Below are positions 1 through 8,990 of a stretch of DNA of 64,000 bases, one piece after another. The stretch's first letter is position 1; every line of letters starts with the position of its first letter. The stretch lies in assembly GCA_041753575.1 (NCBI GenBank), contig JBGSUA010000007.1, forward strand, positions 9,446-73,445, given 5' to 3'. The notes beneath the pieces are model-generated. The model was not told where the DNA came from, searched no databases, and saw only the letters and a list, made by a program, of their open reading frames with translations. This DNA is from CG2-30-51-40 sp041753575 (GTDB taxonomy: Bacteria > Desulfobacterota > DSM-4660 > Desulfatiglandales > Desulfatiglandaceae). The position numbers and the translations under genes are program-made.

Positions 1-120
1 AACGGAGCTATTGTGCGAGAGGCCTCCGCGCTGGGAATAGCCTCCCCCGTCAACAGGACTCTTACAAGGATCATCCGGGGCATTGAAAATAGCTATGACC
101 TCAGGGTTCAGGAAATCTAA
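1..120 (+). CDS. panE: 2-dehydropantoate 2-reductase, C-terminal end (partial)
   Basis: The first 40 codons of the window are open and end at a TAA at 118-120. They encode the tail typical of ketopantoate reductase (ApbA/PanE C-terminal domain): a helix beginning NGAIVREASALGIASPVNR followed by a final helix. The family reduces 2-dehydropantoate to pantoate with NADPH in pantothenate/CoA synthesis. The NADPH-binding domain lies upstream of the window. The next gene is convergent and its stop is at 121, directly abutting this one. The call rests on the C-terminal motif only. Confidence 0.7.
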   Translation, partial: NGAIVREASALGIASPVNRTLTRIIRGIENSYDLRVQEI

Positions 121-1035
121 TCACCCCTTTTTAGCGTAGTCGGCCGCCTTTATGCCTGCGACACAGCCTTCTCCCACGGACTTGGCAACCTGCCATGGAG
201 GGCCGCATATATCTCCGGCCGCGTATATCCCAGGGATATTTGTCTCCTGATTACGGTTTACCGCTATGTACTGCATGGTTTCAGAATCGAGTCCCACCCC
301 CAGGGTCCCGGCAAGTTCTATGGCGCCCTTTGCCCCAAGCTCGATGAAGACCCCGGAGACATCCAGGCGCGATCCGTCATCCAGGACCAGGGCCTCTACC
401 GCATCCTTTCCCGCTATCTCCTTCACCTTTTTTCCCGGATGAGCAATCACCCCCGAGTCTGAAAGCTGCCCGGCAAGCGCATCCGAAACATCAAGCTCAT
501 CATACACAAGATGAACTTCTTTAGCGTAAAAAAGCAGAGTCAAGGCCCCGCTCACAGCAGCGCTTTTTCCACCCACGAGCGCAACGCGCTCGCCCTTAAA
601 GAAGTTGGCATCACAATCAACGCAATAGCTTACCCCCCTGCCGAGGAACTCCTTTTCTCCCGGCACCTTGAGTTTCTTGCGGAATATACCCATGGCAATT
701 ACAACCGCCTTCGCCTTGATCTCTAAACTCCCCTCCATACGGAGCATGAAACCAGAATCCAGGGGCTTTATCTCTGTTACGTCTTCTTCAATGAAGACAC
801 CGCCCGAGCTTATCACCTGTTTTCTTCCCTGTTTGAGCAGCTCTTCTCCGGTTACTCCGCTTATGCAGCAGTAGTTTTCAATGTGAGCCCCATATACACT
901 ACTCCTGCGTTCCCTCCCCAGGACTAGTACAGAGACCTTTTTCCTTGCCGCGTGTATTGCAGCCTGAAGCCCGGCAGGGCCTGTGCCTATTACCACAACA
1001 TCGTAGTCGGCATTTTCCATGATGTCCTCCAGCAT
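121..1035 (-). CDS. thioredoxin reductase-like FAD/NAD(P)-binding oxidoreductase
   Basis: This 304-residue protein has the two-nucleotide-fold layout of the thioredoxin reductase family: an N-terminal FAD motif VVIGTGPAGLQAAIHAARK, a central redox motif CVDC (about residue 138) and an NADPH-fold segment VALVGGKSAAVSGAL. The C-terminal FAD motif includes GIYAAGDICG. The dithiol is CVDC rather than CATC or CAVC, and no thioredoxin gene is adjacent, so the electron acceptor is unknown. The start codon ATG overlaps the stop of the upstream gene by one base (TAATG at 1033-1037), which implies translational coupling with the glutamine cyclotransferase gene. A second start (MENADYD) lies 15 bases inside. 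Confidence 0.85.
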   Translation of the reverse strand: MLEDIMENADYDVVVIGTGPAGLQAAIHAARKKVSVLVLGRERRSSVYGAHIENYCCISGVTGEELLKQGRKQVISSGGVFIEEDVTEIKPLDSGFMLRMEGSLEIKAKAVVIAMGIFRKKLKVPGEKEFLGRGVSYCVDCDANFFKGERVALVGGKSAAVSGALTLLFYAKEVHLVYDELDVSDALAGQLSDSGVIAHPGKKVKEIAGKDAVEALVLDDGSRLDVSGVFIELGAKGAIELAGTLGVGLDSETMQYIAVNRNQETNIPGIYAAGDICGPPWQVAKSVGEGCVAGIKAADYAKKG

Positions 1036-1850
1036 TACCCAGTTTCAACTACTCTTATCTCGAAAAGCCTGGGCCAGTTCTTGCCTGTCACAAAAACTCG
1101 CCCTCCAGCCGCGTCATAGGCAATACCGTTCAGAACCGCATCAGGCCCTCTTGCCCCCGAAAGCTCTCTTAAGCCTCCCAGATTGATCCATCCAATCACG
1201 CGGCCCGTCCGTGGAGATATCCGTGCTATTCGATCCTCCTGCCAGATGTTGGCCCAGATCTCCGCATCTATAAACTCCAGTTCATTAATAAGGGATACCG
1301 GACCGGATCTGTCTCTGACCCCAATGCGCCTATTTTCCTTAAAGGTCACAGGATCGAGGAACCTCAGGACGCTGGTTCCATCGCTCATCACCAGGTCTTT
1401 TCCATCGTATGCGATACCCCAACCTTCGGCAGGATATGAAAAAGACTTTAACAAAATAAGGCTTTTCTTCTCATATACAAAGCAAGTTTTCTCCCTCCAG
1501 GTAACCTGAAAAATTCTGTCTCCTGCAAGAGTCATCCCCTCGCCGAAATAGGATTTCTCCAGCTTTCTTGACGCAAGCACAACCCCCGTGAGCAGGTCGG
1601 TCTTTCTTAGGGTGGATTTCCCATAGAGACCCGTGCTTTCGTAAAGGAAGCCTTCGTCAAAGGCAAGCCCCTGGGTAAACGCATCCGGATCATGGGGATA
1701 GGAGTTAATGACCTCGAAAGAATATAGCTGTTCATGGAGTTCATCCTCCCGGAGGGAAGAGTCTTTGCAGGATAAAGCCGCGCAAAGGCAGAAGGCAATG
1801 GCAAACCGCCAAAGCATGGCGCCGGGCTTTTTAATTCGTCGGGACAGCAT
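1035..1850 (-). CDS. glutamine cyclotransferase (glutaminyl-peptide cyclotransferase) family lipoprotein
   Basis: The mature part is a plant/bacterial-type glutaminyl cyclase beta-propeller (PF05096). It opens with the family signature SYPHDPDAFTQGLAFDEG, continues through FGEGMTLAGDRIFQVTWRE and ends with VLNGIAYDAAGGRVFVTGK. Family members form N-terminal pyroglutamate. The N-terminus has a hydrophobic signal segment ending in ALSC, so it is probably a lipoprotein acting outside the cytoplasm. The frame stays open upstream to 1961. I chose ATG 1850 because it places a basic stretch before the hydrophobic core; ATG 1817 is the alternative. It overlaps the upstream STN-domain gene by about 20 bases and the downstream reductase by one base, forming a three-gene operon. 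Confidence 0.8.
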   Translation of the reverse strand: MLSRRIKKPGAMLWRFAIAFCLCAALSCKDSSLREDELHEQLYSFEVINSYPHDPDAFTQGLAFDEGFLYESTGLYGKSTLRKTDLLTGVVLASRKLEKSYFGEGMTLAGDRIFQVTWREKTCFVYEKKSLILLKSFSYPAEGWGIAYDGKDLVMSDGTSVLRFLDPVTFKENRRIGVRDRSGPVSLINELEFIDAEIWANIWQEDRIARISPRTGRVIGWINLGGLRELSGARGPDAVLNGIAYDAAGGRVFVTGKNWPRLFEIRVVETG

Positions 1851-2544
1851 CTCTACTGCTGCCGGCTTTCTTGAGGATCTCTTTAAGGCCTGCGAGCCCT
1901 GCGCTTCTTGTCTCTTCTCCAATGACCAGTCGCAAGGCTCCCATGATCTCAGGATCAACATTTCTTATCGTCTCAAGGCTTCTGCCGAGTCTTTCAAGAC
2001 CCTGAGCCTGCGCATTGGGATCTTCGCTAAGGAGTTCAGCAATAATCTCCCCCACCACCGAGGAGTCATCACGCGCATTCGGCACGGGTGCGGGCACTTG
2101 AGCCCCTTCCTTCCTGGTTGCCTTTACTCCCTTGTTCAGTACGACAACCCGTGAAACCTCGCATAAGGTCGCTGACTCGGCATTCCCTTTTTCCAGCGCA
2201 GCAAAGAAAAGATAATAATTCTGGTTCCTGAGTATCTTACGTAAACCTGTCTCCAGGGAAAGATCCTTAAAGGATACCGTAATCTTCTGATCATCCAACG
2301 CGCCAAGAACGATCGGAATATTGGCCTTTTTCCCTACCTCCTTCAGTAATACAGACAGATCTGTGTTACCAGCCGACACTGAAAGCTTCCCTCCCTTGAA
2401 CTCGACAGATGGAGCATCACTCTTGACCGGCGCTGCTGGGGGTGGTCCTGCAAGAGAGCCTCCTTCCCATCCCGATAATAAAAAGAGAAAGGCCATAAAC
2501 CAAGCCACGCCGCACAAAAATGATGCAGCTCGCACATGCGCCAT
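1831..2544 (-). CDS. exported protein with a secretin/STN-like domain
   Basis: With the chosen start the protein is 237 residues. It has an N-terminal signal peptide, then a proline-rich linker. A short domain follows (LSVLLKEVGKKANIPIVLG, then ITVSFKDLSLETGLRKIL), matching the secretin and TonB short N-terminal (STN) pattern. The C-terminal half, rich in leucine and charge, has no family I recognise. The start at 2544 follows a perfect GGAGG nine bases upstream. It heads the operon with the cyclotransferase and the reductase. Its role is unknown; STN domains usually sit in outer-membrane secretion or uptake systems, but no secretin barrel is present here. Confidence 0.65.
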   Translation of the reverse strand: MAHVRAASFLCGVAWFMAFLFLLSGWEGGSLAGPPPAAPVKSDAPSVEFKGGKLSVSAGNTDLSVLLKEVGKKANIPIVLGALDDQKITVSFKDLSLETGLRKILRNQNYYLFFAALEKGNAESATLCEVSRVVVLNKGVKATRKEGAQVPAPVPNARDDSSVVGEIIAELLSEDPNAQAQGLERLGRSLETIRNVDPEIMGALRLVIGEETRSAGLAGLKEILKKAGSSRDAVPTN

Positions 2545-2696
2545 AAAGATCATCCTCCGCAAAAAAAAATCCTGCCGTATAGTCAGCCCCCTGAATAATA
2601 CGATTCCGCAGGGCAATTTGAAATGATATAGTGAGAGGCAGAAGGCCTGCAAGATAAAAAGATGGCCCTAAAGTAATTCTAACGAGGGAAAGAAAG

Positions 2697-2909
2697 ATGG
2701 GAGTAATTGAAATTGACATGTTTGGGGAGTCAGTTGACGGAACTGATCATCCGGAAGCCGCGGAATTCAGGCGTATTCTCGAGGAAGTTGCAGATGAATA
2801 CGATTGCCATCTGGATTTCTTCTCGGTTGAGAAGGGAACGGTCTCCTTTTGCTTTGACAGCGACCTGCTCATGGCAGACATCATAAAGGTCCTGCGAGAT
2901 GGAAGATAG
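2697..2909 (+). CDS. small conserved-looking hypothetical protein upstream of trmJ
   Basis: This 70-residue acidic protein is preceded by a purine-rich ribosome binding stretch (GAGGGAAAGAAAG) and its last codons overlap the start of trmJ by 11 bases, so the two are co-translated. I do not recognise a domain. The predicted fold alternates strand and helix (IEIDMFGES, EFRRILEEVADEYD, TVSFCFDSDLLMADIIKVLR), resembling a small alpha/beta ferredoxin-like unit. Function unknown; the overlap with an RNA methyltransferase gene is the only clue. Confidence 0.6.
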   Translation: MGVIEIDMFGESVDGTDHPEAAEFRRILEEVADEYDCHLDFFSVEKGTVSFCFDSDLLMADIIKVLRDGR

Positions 2910-3651
2910 AGTCAAGGCCGAAAATATAACCATTGTCTTGGTGGAGCCGCATCTCCCAGAAAATATAGGCTTTGTTGCAAGAGCCATGAACAATACAGGG
3001 CTAAGGCATCTAACCGTCATCAGACCTAAGAATTGCGATCTCAGCCGCGTTCTCAAGACCGCTACCGGGACCTCCATAGATATAATTGAGGAGATGACGG
3101 TAGCTGAAGATCTCAAAGAAAGCTTAGGTCTTTTTCAATATATTGTGGGCACGACCGCACGAACGGGAAGTCAGAGGCCGGCCCTCGCAGATCCGAGGTC
3201 CCTGGCGGCGGAGCTTGTCGGCATCTCTCGACATAACTCAATTGCCATTCTTTTCGGGCCTGAAGACAGGGGGCTTTCCAATGAACACCTTCGCTATTGC
3301 AACACCATAGCAACCATACCGACTGCTTTATTTTCCTCCCTTAACCTTGCCCACGCGGTTCTGATATTTTGCTATGAAATAATGATGGCCTTTCGCCCCA
3401 TAGAGGAGCTGAAGATTCCGAGGCTTGCCGATAGATTCGAGCTTGAAGGCATGTATGAGCATCTAGGGGAAGTCTTGAGCCGGATAGGCTTCATTAATCC
3501 CCAGAATCCCGAGCACTGGATGCTCAACATAAGGCGTTTTTTATCAAGGCTTCCCCTGCGCGCTCGAGAGGTAAGGATAGTAAGAGGCATCTGCAGACAG
3601 ATAGACTGGTACACTGCCAGGGCCGAAAAAGAGCGCAAAAAAAAAGATTGA
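2899..3651 (+). CDS. trmJ: tRNA/rRNA 2'-O-methyltransferase, TrmJ (SpoU) family
   Basis: The 250-residue protein has the SPOUT methyltransferase motifs in order: motif 1 VLVEPHLPENIGFVARAM near the N-terminus, motif 2 IAILFGPEDRGLSNEHL near residue 115 and motif 3 IPTALFSSLNLAHAVLIF near residue 140. This arrangement is typical of TrmJ, which methylates the ribose at position 32 of tRNA. The C-terminal 80 residues form the helical extension characteristic of TrmJ rather than TrmL. The assignment to TrmJ over other SpoU enzymes is by domain layout. A terminator follows 156 bases downstream of the stop. Confidence 0.85.
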   Translation: MEDRVKAENITIVLVEPHLPENIGFVARAMNNTGLRHLTVIRPKNCDLSRVLKTATGTSIDIIEEMTVAEDLKESLGLFQYIVGTTARTGSQRPALADPRSLAAELVGISRHNSIAILFGPEDRGLSNEHLRYCNTIATIPTALFSSLNLAHAVLIFCYEIMMAFRPIEELKIPRLADRFELEGMYEHLGEVLSRIGFINPQNPEHWMLNIRRFLSRLPLRAREVRIVRGICRQIDWYTARAEKERKKKD

Positions 3652-3807
3652 CATATCTTCTTTACCCTAATAAGAATTATCTGAATTAGGGAGAAAATTA
3701 TAGATGTACGCCATAAACACACTTGATTCAGTAAACGGCCTCTATTTTTATTTTTACGGGAGGTCCCGGTTGGCCTAGTGTGCGGCGTCATCAGGGACAG
3801 GTACAAA

Positions 3808-3834
3808 GCGGAGCACACGCTCCGCTTTTTTTTT
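3808..3834 (+). terminator. intrinsic terminator after trmJ, preceded by a 156-base untranslated stretch
   Basis: A perfect seven-base-pair stem (GCGGAGC, loop ACAC, GCTCCGC) is followed by nine T residues. It ends transcription between trmJ and the next gene. The 156 bases between the trmJ stop and the hairpin contain no convincing ORF and could be a long 3' untranslated region, a small RNA, or the leader of the next gene with a terminator-type switch. Confidence 0.85.
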
Positions 3835-3864
3835 GCTTAATGGCGATAGAGGGTTAAGAGCGAT

Positions 3865-5454
3865 ATGGAACCTGCGATAGACAAAGATGATGATAGCCGT
3901 CTTGACAAACAAGGGGCTGAACTGACCATACACGACAGGCTTGCTCTCATAGGGCTTATTGAGGAGGGCATGAAGGCCGGCACTTCTGAATGTCCGGCTA
4001 TGGCTGATCTGTTTGACAACCTCTGGGATCTTGTGAAACGCACTGTCTCCGGCGCCAAGACAGACCGTCTCACGCCGGAGGACTCCCAAAACGGCTTCAG
4101 GGTAATCGAGATAAATGCCGAGACAGGGGAAAACCTGGGCAGGCTCAATATGCTCTACCTAAACAAACCTATTCCCTGCTACTACCTCGTCTATGTGGAG
4201 GTTGCCCCTCCCTTTAGAAAAATAGGGCTGGGAAACCGCATCATAGAGCACTTCCGTGATTTCCTGGCCGAAAAGGGGGCAGTAGGCATACTGGACAACA
4301 TTATTCCACCCGACGACCCCACCTTCGATATATATCTGAAGCAGGCATGGGAACCCATAGATGCCGTGATAGGCGCACAGCAGGGACAGACCACCAGCGG
4401 ATACATGATATACGTTCCGCCTAAACTGCGAAACAGAGACCTCGGCGACGCCCTGGTGAAGCTACTGCATCATCTGAAGCGAAGACGCGCCGCCATAGAC
4501 ATGCGCGACAATGAGATCATGGTCAGGCGTACCATCAAGGAATTCAGAGACCTCTATGAAGCGCTCCTCATCTATTTCAATGATCAGATAACAGAAAAGG
4601 AAGCCCCTCCCATCATGCGATTCATGTTCACTCGTTTCGTAACAAAGCTCATCTCATTTAGAAGACGCATAGGAGATCTGCTGGGATACACGGGAGGAGA
4701 ATCTGTCGAGCAGATAGAGCTTTCCCCTGTGATCGCTTCCCTTCCCATGAAGTCCTACGCGCCTCGGGAACTGCCCTATGGGGAGGTGCTTGTCAGCGGA
4801 GAGCTCGGCATTTGGTCCCGTTTGCCCAGGGAGCTTAGAGACAGCCCCGCGCGCTTTATAGAAAGACTCCCTAACTACAGGCGCCCCAGCCTTATCACTT
4901 GGCTTAAGGAACGCAACAGAAATACCGAATACAGGATTACAATAGGGAATCTTATGGACCTCGGATTTGACCCTACCAGGCTCAAGGAAATTTCTACTGA
5001 TGGAAAGGATTTTATCTTCGAAAGGATGCAGGCAAGGCAGACCCAGGAGATGGAGAAAAAAAGGACCGTCCTTCTGCGCCTTGCGCCGGCCATGACCGGA
5101 CAAAAGGCGGGGGCGACGACCGTCAGGATAAATCCCCCGCTCCTCATCGTAAGAGACAGGGGAAATGCATACATACTAAGGCAAAAGGTAGCTGCCATAC
5201 ACTGGGATGAAGCCCTGGAACAGATACAGACCTCTCCGCCTTTGAAAGCCATGAATCAGGCAATCTTTATTGACAGGATAATCAAGGCGGCAGTGAGCAG
5301 AACTCAACAGATTCTGGGCTCTTCCATAACAGATACCGAGAAGTTAGGCCCTGAGGATTTTGCCTATTTTGTCTCGTGGGATCTGGACAAGAACCGTCCA
5401 GGGGTCGTCATTGACTTCCATGCCACCTATCTGGAGTCAATATGGGTTGCCTGA
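3865..5454 (+). CDS. large protein with a GNAT-like acetyltransferase domain
   Basis: This 529-residue protein carries a GNAT-like segment at about residues 105-150. Strand YYLVYVEVAPPFRKIGLGNR supplies the acyl-CoA pyrophosphate-loop analogue (RKIGLGNR) and is followed by the helix IIEHFRDFLAEKGA. The remaining 350 residues are charged and have no domain I can name. No signal peptide or membrane segment is visible, so it is presumably cytoplasmic. It follows the trmJ terminator at 3808-3834 and so is transcribed separately. The substrate is unknown; acetyltransferase activity is inferred only from the short motif. Confidence 0.6.
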   Translation: MEPAIDKDDDSRLDKQGAELTIHDRLALIGLIEEGMKAGTSECPAMADLFDNLWDLVKRTVSGAKTDRLTPEDSQNGFRVIEINAETGENLGRLNMLYLNKPIPCYYLVYVEVAPPFRKIGLGNRIIEHFRDFLAEKGAVGILDNIIPPDDPTFDIYLKQAWEPIDAVIGAQQGQTTSGYMIYVPPKLRNRDLGDALVKLLHHLKRRRAAIDMRDNEIMVRRTIKEFRDLYEALLIYFNDQITEKEAPPIMRFMFTRFVTKLISFRRRIGDLLGYTGGESVEQIELSPVIASLPMKSYAPRELPYGEVLVSGELGIWSRLPRELRDSPARFIERLPNYRRPSLITWLKERNRNTEYRITIGNLMDLGFDPTRLKEISTDGKDFIFERMQARQTQEMEKKRTVLLRLAPAMTGQKAGATTVRINPPLLIVRDRGNAYILRQKVAAIHWDEALEQIQTSPPLKAMNQAIFIDRIIKAAVSRTQQILGSSITDTEKLGPEDFAYFVSWDLDKNRPGVVIDFHATYLESIWVA

Positions 5455-5457
5455 GGC

Positions 5458-6357
5458 TTAGGGCCTTATTCGAAAAAGTCTCATGAAAAAGTTCCTGTCG
5501 CGAAACTCGGAGAGCCGCATTTCCTTTTCCCTTAGGTCTCTCTCCAGCATTGCTATTTCAACCGCCAACTTCTCGCGCGCCTCTCGGATTTCCTGGAATT
5601 TCAGGCGGTACTCCACAAGGGTGAGTTTCTCGCTGCGTTCAGAGGCCTTTTCCTCCATCTCGGTTATTGTCTTTTCAAGACGGGAAGCCTCCTCCCCAAG
5701 CCTCCTCATGAGTTCCTCTCTCGCCGACATCTGAGCACTCAGCCCGGTAATATTCAAGGAGACCTCTTCTTCCTTTTCCATGGTAAGCCAGAGCGATAGC
5801 AAGCCAATAACCATTACCACAGCTACAAACCCCACAATCTTCGTCAGAAGCAGGGCAGGGCTAAAAACCGTCTTCACCATTGCGTTAAAGCGATGGACGA
5901 TTCTGCCGAAGGACTCGGATGCCCCATAGGAGACAGAGACACCGCGGATCCTTTCCTCAACACGCTTGATCTCTATGGCTGTCGCATCCAATGCCTCTAT
6001 GATTTCAGGGCCCGTTTGGCCTTCGACCCATTTCTTGACGACGGCGGGGTCAAGCTCTTCCAGACCTGCGACAAGATATTCGATGCGGCCCAGATGTCTG
6101 TCAACTTCTATCGGCTTTACAGGCCTGCCTACAATCTCATCCATAAGCAATACTGTTTCAGCCTTGATGGCGCCCAGGTCTTTCTTGAGTCCGCTGCCTA
6201 TGTGAACCAGCGCCATCTCACCTGCGATGGCGTCACGAGCTGATGTAACTTCCTTAATTCTCTCTTTGAATGCTTGCAAGAGAGAAAAGATTACCCTGGC
6301 TCGGTCACAACCAGGCATCGCCTCACTGTATTCTTTTTTATCCTTAGCGCTAGCCAT
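5458..6357 (-). CDS. coiled-coil protein with one membrane segment (function unknown)
   Basis: The 299-residue protein has a helical N-terminal half, a single membrane span at about residues 170-190 (IVGFVAVVMVIGLLSLWL) and a C-terminal coiled coil rich in Glu, Arg and Leu with heptad spacing (about residues 205-290). No catalytic motif is visible. It is convergent with the GNAT-like gene, with only three bases between the stop codons. It may be a membrane-anchored scaffold or a structural protein, but nothing in the sequence decides this. Confidence 0.6.
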   Translation of the reverse strand: MASAKDKKEYSEAMPGCDRARVIFSLLQAFKERIKEVTSARDAIAGEMALVHIGSGLKKDLGAIKAETVLLMDEIVGRPVKPIEVDRHLGRIEYLVAGLEELDPAVVKKWVEGQTGPEIIEALDATAIEIKRVEERIRGVSVSYGASESFGRIVHRFNAMVKTVFSPALLLTKIVGFVAVVMVIGLLSLWLTMEKEEEVSLNITGLSAQMSAREELMRRLGEEASRLEKTITEMEEKASERSEKLTLVEYRLKFQEIREAREKLAVEIAMLERDLREKEMRLSEFRDRNFFMRLFRIRP

Positions 6358-6591
6358 TCACTCCCTGAACCAGACTCCTAATTCTCCTCACTGCAATCAT
6401 CATATTTTTTATATTACCAAGAAGGGGCAAGTAAAGCCAATAGTTCAACAAGCACATCATGCTTAAATCGTTTTCCCATCATTCAGGAGCCATGATAAAT
6501 CCCTGCTGCCTTATAAGTGACAAGAGCAGGCTTATCATGTAGTATGACATCCGAACTTACGAGCCAGGCATTTATTCTCAGGGAGGACGAC

Positions 6592-6915
6592 ATGGATTAT
6601 TCACGTTCAAGACTGGCATTTCTGATAGCTTGCGCTTGCTTTTTGATATCTCAGGCGCCATATCCGTTGTTTGCTCAGCCCTTCGGCCTTTCGGCCCAAC
6701 CCTCGGCCAAGACAAACGCGCCGAGTTCTCTTTCAAGCGCGGAAGGCAGGTATGTGTTCGGACAGATCTCAGAATCAGCCAAGGATCAATTTATGCTTGA
6801 TACGGTTACAGGGAGGCTCTGGAGGATATCTGAGAGCGGCAAGGTAGGCACCCATCTTAAAATAGTCCCTTATTGCGACGAAAAAGGAGATTGCACGCCG
6901 CTTCCGCCCAAGTAA
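6592..6915 (+). CDS. small exported protein of unknown function
   Basis: Starting at the ATG preceded by GGGAGGACGAC, the protein has 107 residues. It opens with a clear signal peptide (basic MDYSRSR, hydrophobic core to about residue 25, cleavage probably near LFAQ). The mature part contains a compact segment with QFMLDTVTGRLWRISESG, a pattern seen in small uncharacterised periplasmic proteins. It ends with a cysteine pair (PYCDEKGDC) and a proline-rich tail. The open frame extends further upstream, but the signal peptide and ribosome binding site support this start. Confidence 0.6.
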   Translation: MDYSRSRLAFLIACACFLISQAPYPLFAQPFGLSAQPSAKTNAPSSLSSAEGRYVFGQISESAKDQFMLDTVTGRLWRISESGKVGTHLKIVPYCDEKGDCTPLPPK

Positions 6916-6973
6916 TCTCCGGAGGCCCGCGAGGTCCTGCAATAGACCCAGGCTGCAAAAGCGCTTCTCACGG

Positions 6974-8344
6974 TCAGTTCACAAGACTTTGAATGGGGGC
7001 TGGTATCCTTCCCCCCATCCTTATGAAATCATGTGATTCTCCGTCTCTCACACTTATTATCGTAGCCTCGCCCAGGAGGCCACCGAAGAACGCTTTTTCC
7101 CCGGCTTTTTTCCCTGGAACTGGAATCAGCCTGGCCGCGGTAGTCTTCTTGTTCATAACCCCTATGGCCATTTCATCAGCTATAATGGCGGAAATCGTCT
7201 CAGGAGAAGTGTCTCCGGGTATGGCCACCATGTCAAGGCCGACAGAACAAACGCTGGTCAACGCTTCGAGCTTCTCTATAGTTAGAAAACCCTTTTCTGC
7301 CGCCTCGGCGATATTCAGGTCTTCGCTTACCGGTATGAAAGCCCCACTGAGGCCCCCGACGTAGGAACTCGCGAAGGCGCCTCCCTTTTTGACGGCGTCG
7401 TTGAGCATGGCGAGGAGGGCGGTTGAACCGGGAACCCCTATGCACCCCAGGCCCAGGCTCTGGAATATCTCACCCACGCTGTCTCCCACATTGGGTGTAG
7501 GGGCAAGGGAAAGATCCACAACGCCGAAGGGAACTTCCAGTCTGGATGCCACCTCGCGGCCTATCAGCTCTCCTACCCTTGTCACCTTGTAGGCAGTCCT
7601 TTTTATAATCTCGGAAAGCTCACCCAGATGGAGGCTTTCTTTAGCAGCCCTTGCCCGGTCAATGGCCTTTTTGACCACACCGGGGCCGCTCACCCCTACA
7701 TTTATGACCGCGTCCGGCTCGCCTATGCCCAGATACGCGCCCGCCATAAAGGGGATATCCTGAGGTATGTTTGCGAAGACACAGATCTTTGCACAAGCAA
7801 GACCATCCGATGAAGCGCTCGCCTGTGCCGCTGACTTTATGGTCTTTCCCATGAGATAGACGGCGTCCATGTTGATCCCCGCCCTTGTTGAAGCGACATT
7901 TACTGAAGCGCATACCCTTTTGGTTTCTGAAAGCGCTTCAGGCATTGCCTCAATAAGCGATAGGTCCCCCCTCGCGAGGCCCTTTTCGACAAGGGCGCTG
8001 AAGCCACCGATAAAGTCAATGCCAACCTCTTCCGCGGATTGATCCATGACCCTTGCGGTTTTCACCAGGTCTTTAGAAGACAGTCCCGCCCCAATAACCG
8101 CTACCGGGCTTACGGAAATACGCTTGTTTACAACAGGGATACCGTACTTATCACCCACTTCGTTACATATCTTGACGAGGTCTTTGGCAAGTGAGAGTAT
8201 TTTTTCTCTAATTCGAGTCATGAAAATATCAGGATCATGGCTGGAGCAGTCCAGCAAGCTCACTCCCAAAGTGACGGTTCGAACATCGAGATGTTCGCTT
8301 TTGAGCATTTCAAGTGTTGAGAGAACTTCCCTTTCCGTAAGCAT
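6974..8344 (-). CDS. UPF0210 (PFL/DUF711) family protein
   Basis: This 456-residue protein matches the UPF0210 family over its whole length, with family segments such as VRTVTLGVSLLDCSS near the N-terminus, INVGVSGPGVVKKAI in the middle and the C-terminal FFGGLLGEATIISVRD. The family resembles glycyl-radical (PFL-like) folds but its function is not settled. It is preceded by an ACT-domain protein with 20 bases between them. That pairing is common for the family and suggests the ACT protein senses a ligand for it. Confidence 0.85.
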   Translation of the reverse strand: MLTEREVLSTLEMLKSEHLDVRTVTLGVSLLDCSSHDPDIFMTRIREKILSLAKDLVKICNEVGDKYGIPVVNKRISVSPVAVIGAGLSSKDLVKTARVMDQSAEEVGIDFIGGFSALVEKGLARGDLSLIEAMPEALSETKRVCASVNVASTRAGINMDAVYLMGKTIKSAAQASASSDGLACAKICVFANIPQDIPFMAGAYLGIGEPDAVINVGVSGPGVVKKAIDRARAAKESLHLGELSEIIKRTAYKVTRVGELIGREVASRLEVPFGVVDLSLAPTPNVGDSVGEIFQSLGLGCIGVPGSTALLAMLNDAVKKGGAFASSYVGGLSGAFIPVSEDLNIAEAAEKGFLTIEKLEALTSVCSVGLDMVAIPGDTSPETISAIIADEMAIGVMNKKTTAARLIPVPGKKAGEKAFFGGLLGEATIISVRDGESHDFIRMGGRIPAPIQSLVN

Positions 8345-8364
8345 GGCATGAACCTTTTCCCAGG

Positions 8365-8919
8365 TTATATCCTGTTTATTTCCTCAAAGATGTCTCTGTG
8401 CTGAATGCTGAGATCAAGTTCAAGTTCTTCGGCTCTTCGTGTGAGCGCATCTCGAAACTCAGCCTGATCCAGGCCATAGGGTATGTTCACCTCGTAGATC
8501 ATGATGTTTCGCCTCGGATCATCCCCACCCCTGAAGATGGCCTTGAGGTTTACTATGTTAACCCCAAAACCAGCCATGACCTCGGTGATTCCAGCCACAA
8601 GGCCGAGACGATCAGGCCCCATGGCCGTAATGACAAAGGGTTCCGACTTCCCGGCATGGGCATCCGCTTTCCCTGCTCCCATAGGTTTTACAAAAACGGC
8701 AAGTCCGTAAGGAATAAGGTCTTCTTCAAGTTTTCTAGCAAGACCCGCCAGGTCAAGACTTTCAGGAGCGCATACCACGAATATCCCGGCAAACTCCGTC
8801 TGGAGTGTTGTCTGGCTTACGTCTCTCACATCGCACCCGCTTTCAAAAAGCGCCTTTGACACAGAGGCTACGATGCCGGGTCTATCTGTCCCGAATACTG
8901 AAATCACAAAATTTGACAT
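8365..8919 (-). CDS. tandem ACT-domain regulatory protein
   Basis: From the ATG at 8919 (six bases after AAAGGG) the protein has 184 residues. It contains two ACT domains, residues about 1-80 beginning NFVISVFGTDRPGIVASVSK and about 95-180 beginning FVITAMGPDRLGLVAGITEV. Both keep the Gly-x-Asp-Arg-x-Gly-x-Val loop typical of amino-acid-binding ACT domains. The arrangement resembles the GcvR/UPF0237 group. It lies directly upstream of the UPF0210 gene and is probably its regulator. The in-frame extension to 8973 lacks a good ribosome binding site. Confidence 0.8.
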   Translation of the reverse strand: MSNFVISVFGTDRPGIVASVSKALFESGCDVRDVSQTTLQTEFAGIFVVCAPESLDLAGLARKLEEDLIPYGLAVFVKPMGAGKADAHAGKSEPFVITAMGPDRLGLVAGITEVMAGFGVNIVNLKAIFRGGDDPRRNIMIYEVNIPYGLDQAEFRDALTRRAEELELDLSIQHRDIFEEINRI

Positions 8920-8990
8920 ATCAGCCCTTTTTCTACTCCACAACGCTTGTCGCGGTTCTGTTATAGATCGCAATATCCTGGAGCAAGCCC

